In this document: one piece after another, positions 8,810-10,507 of the stretch
Numbering within the stretch: position 1 is the first letter of the stretch
Layout of the letters: every line of letters begins with the position of its first letter
NCBI GenBank assembly: GCA_027596945.1
Contig: JADGJH010001348.1
Coordinates: forward strand, 1-10,507
From: Physocladia obscura
Lineage: Eukaryota; Chytridiomycota; Chytridiomycetes; Chytridiales; Chytriomycetaceae
Reading direction: 5' to 3'
Length of the DNA: 10,507 bases
Program-made: the position numbers and the translations under genes
Notes under the pieces: generated by a model
What the model saw: only the letters and a program-made list of their open reading frames with translations
Told to the model about the DNA's origin: nothing
Database searches by the model: none

Positions 8810-9278
8810 CAGTTTTCCAAAGAGATTTATAAATTATTCATTTTCAATGGTACCATGTCAATGGTCTCTTTATTTTCTATTGATTTGCCATGTGTAACAA
8901 GGGGTTTTAGAGATGTTATAATTTTATTGATTTGTTGTGACTATTTCAGAAAAGAAATCAACAGTTTTTATATATTTTCCAGTGTCTATTGTAATTTTAT
9001 AATATTTGAACTAGTTTTCTTTATTTAAAATAGAGTCCCTTTTATAATTTTCCCTAATCAACATAAAAGCCCAAAGACAGCTCCACCTGTTGGTTTTTGA
9101 GTTGTAAGGCGTAGTATTGTTGCGAGCCTTAAGTGTGATGGTAGTTTTGGGTAGAGAGTTATTTATTTTAGAATGTTTTCAAAAGTCAAAATCCAACAGC
9201 CTTCTTATAGCCGTTTCCATGCCTAATCAGTCCATTTCAAATTCCCCATGATTTCACTTGATTAGTGATAGAAAAGTA

Positions 9279-9383
9279 ATAAATAAATAAAAGATATTTT
9301 ATTATTATTATTTTGGTCCAAATTAAATAAATAAAAATAAATAAATGGTTTTTATTATTTTTATTATTTTTATTAAAAAAAAT
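9279..9383. repeat. AATA/TTATT microsatellite-like tract
   Basis: AATAAATAAATAAAA-type repeats are followed by TTATTATTATTATT, again AATAAATAAAAATAAATAAAT, then three TTTTTATTA-type units and an A-run. A-rich and T-rich halves alternate, so the tract could fold back on itself. Confidence 0.7.
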
Positions 9384-9443
9384 TGCCCAGTAAATTTTTC
9401 CAAAAGACAAAAACAAACTGTTGCAAAAATGTACTACAACAAG

Positions 9444-9545
9444 TCAAAACAGGCTGCGCAGCATCAACACGCCATCCACATGAGGTGGCACTGATGTGCA
9501 GCACAGGACATGCACCAAGCATAAGCCCAACTGTTCACAGTGAGT
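9444..9545. repeat. GC-island repeat, unit 1 of 3
   Basis: A GC-richer segment that starts after CAAAACAGG and ends in CACAGTGAGT before a T-rich spacer. It shares GCATCA (9461) and GCACTGATG (9488-9496) with unit 3 at a constant offset of 319-320 bases. It is the most diverged of the three copies. Confidence 0.5.
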
Positions 9546-9615
9546 TTTGTCATTGTTTTTCTTATATAAAAATCTAATTAATTGAGATTTATTATTCAAA
9601 ACAAAACCAAACAAA

Positions 9616-9720
9616 ACAAAAACAGCTGCGCGACGTCGACATTATCCGTGAGGATTTACGCCAATGTGCGCAGTGTGCAGACACCTATCAGACAACAGAG
9701 CCGCTTCAGCCATTGTCTGT
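9616..9720. repeat. GC-island repeat, unit 2 of 3
   Basis: It starts with AAAACAGCTG (9619-9628) and carries GCGCAGTGTGCAGA (9668-9681), ATCAG (9687-9691) and GAGCC (9698-9702), all found in unit 3 at an offset of 148-149 bases. Read in one frame from 9626 it stays open through the unit and contains a C-x-x-C pair followed by EPLQPLSV. This faintly recalls the zinc-finger tail of Ty3/gypsy integrases, but the similarity is too short to assign. Confidence 0.6.
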
Positions 9721-9762
9721 CAGTCTTTATTTAAATAAAAATATAAAAACTGATCAAAAAGA

Positions 9763-9870
9763 AAACAAAACAGCTGAGACGCATCAGCATTTGGCTGCTG
9801 GCTGCTGCACTGATGCGCGCAGTGTGCAGAGATCCATCAGGAGATGGAGCCAGCTGCACCTGCTGTTTTC
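9763..9870. repeat. GC-island repeat, unit 3 of 3
   Basis: It starts with AAAACAGCTG (9767-9776), shares GCGCAGTGTGCAGA (9817-9830), ATCAG (9836-9840) and GAGCC (9847-9851) with unit 2, and ends in GCTGTTTT (9862-9869), the reverse complement of its own AAAACAGC (9767-9774). Two inner hairpins are visible: GCATCAG 9781-9787 with CTGATGC 9810-9816, and CCATC 9834-9838 with GATGG 9843-9847. Confidence 0.6.
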
Positions 9871-10140
9871 CCACTTTGTTTTTTATTTTAAAATAATTTT
9901 TATCTTTATTAAAATAGAAACACAGATAAACTGAGTGTGACAGCCACTAGGTGCACACCCAGTTTTGTCACCAACAGATCACATCCACAGTCCCCAAAAG
10001 CTGTGTTTTGAAATCTGTACCTTTGAGAATAAAAACAATAAAGAACATTAATAAAAGAAAACTTCAATCAGTCACCTGGATCATCTTGCACAAGGACATG
10101 ACTTGCGTAGTAGACCAGGATAGAGAGCTGGAGTGATCCT
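9871..10140. other. Mixed AT spacer and GC-richer islands, no supported gene
   Basis: T-rich and A-rich stretches (about 9875-9920 and 10030-10065) surround more balanced sequence at 9930-10020 and from about 10068. The islands look like decayed coding or repeat sequence; I could not follow a frame through them. Confidence 0.35.
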
Positions 10141-10414
10141 AGCTGGCGCAGCATCATTGGCAACCTTTGGTTCCGACTATTTTGTTTCAATTAATTTTCA
10201 GAAATGAACCAGTTGGCCAACTACAGCCACCAGTGCCAAGAACAAGCAAATTGAGGCAGCCCAGCCCCGTCAGTTCTTGGCCCAATGGTTTAAGTATGTC
10301 AGTGGCCATGACAGAAAGAACCTAATTGGCATTGTGATAAAAAAAGGTTGTTTTTCCAATATAGACTTTAAGCAGCTACATTGTAAAACACTGACAATGA
10401 CAACAAGGTGCTGA
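10141..10414 (+). other. Exon-like or relic coding sequence near the window edge
   Basis: From 10208 a plus-strand frame stays open for 68 codons to TGA 10412-10414, with a varied non-AT composition (for example QPRQFLAQWFKYVSGHDRK). Just upstream, 10188-10200 (TTAATTTTCAG) resembles a 3' splice site. The frame upstream of it is broken by TGA 10205-10207 and by a TAG near 10120. This may be a decayed transposon reading frame or an exon of a gene that continues beyond the window. No family was recognised. Confidence 0.25.
10235..10281. repeat. 9-bp perfect inverted repeat
   Basis: GCCAAGAAC (10235-10243) and GTTCTTGGC (10273-10281) are exact reverse complements separated by 29 bases. They lie inside the exon-like frame, so they could be a chance pairing, an RNA stem or a relic of a transposon end. 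Confidence 0.45.
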
Positions 10415-10507
10415 ACAAACTAACCATATATGTTCAATGCTGACTGCATTACATGCTGACACAACTAGTTTGTGACAACAGAAGCAGCAGTACAAGACTG
10501 GCTCCTT

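Larger units (their letters stand above)
8556..9443. other. Gene-poor AT-rich DNA
   Basis: No coding frame worth reporting. I see no CpG between about 8343 and 9108, which suggests old repeat-derived sequence like the transposon block at 2290-4410. It contains an 8-bp perfect inverted repeat (8788-8809) and an AT microsatellite (9279-9383), listed separately. Confidence 0.45.

Noticed and set aside
9383..9577. 64-codon plus-strand frame across repeat unit 1
   Set aside because: Runs from an AT tract through a diverged repeat unit; the homologous frames in units 2 and 3 are not conserved.
9444..9870. CRISPR-like array
   Set aside because: Units are long, diverged and unevenly spaced, and the genome is eukaryotic.

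Overview
The window looks like nuclear DNA from an AT-rich, intron-containing eukaryote, most likely an early-diverging (chytrid-type) fungus. Evidence: protein-coding genes become full length only after removing very short GT-AG introns (48-79 nt, with one of 138 nt). At least one intron has a TACTAAT-type branch site. There are no bacterial operons or ribosome binding sites. A rhodopsin-family (class A) receptor lies beside a compact PB1-domain gene and decayed DNA transposons. The taxon is an inference; the gene structures were read from the sequence.

Layout. (1) 144-1069, minus strand: a five-exon gene for a 198-residue four-helix membrane protein of unknown function. (2) 1070-2290: AT-rich spacer with no gene I can support. 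(3) 2290-4410: a CpG-starved block holding a dead pogo/Fot1-like transposase (2578-4104, minus). It has an HTH region, a D-35-D pair, a lost first catalytic Asp, frameshifts, stops and a Lys-rich tail. (4) 4591-5655, plus: a complete seven-helix class A GPCR of 332 residues in two exons, with seventh-helix and third-helix motifs that differ from the textbook forms. (5) 5656-6267: convergent spacer. (6) 6268-8118, minus: a three-exon, 583-residue PB1-domain protein with a thrice-repeated acidic N-terminal motif and a possible UBA-like C-terminus. (7) 8119-10507: gene-poor DNA with a possible MULE transposase relic (8349-8555), hairpin-forming inverted repeats and AT microsatellites. It also holds a degenerate tandem array of GC-rich islands in A/T-rich spacers (about 9444-9870), with a further short match near 10146 and exon-like reading frames up to the window edge.

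The three intact genes do not form an obvious pathway: an unknown membrane protein, a signalling receptor and a PB1 scaffold or adaptor. The most interesting items are the atypical GPCR, the PB1 protein with its N-terminal repeats, the CpG-depletion footprint that outlines the dead transposon, and the tandem GC-island array. All splice models were made by eye and need transcript support.
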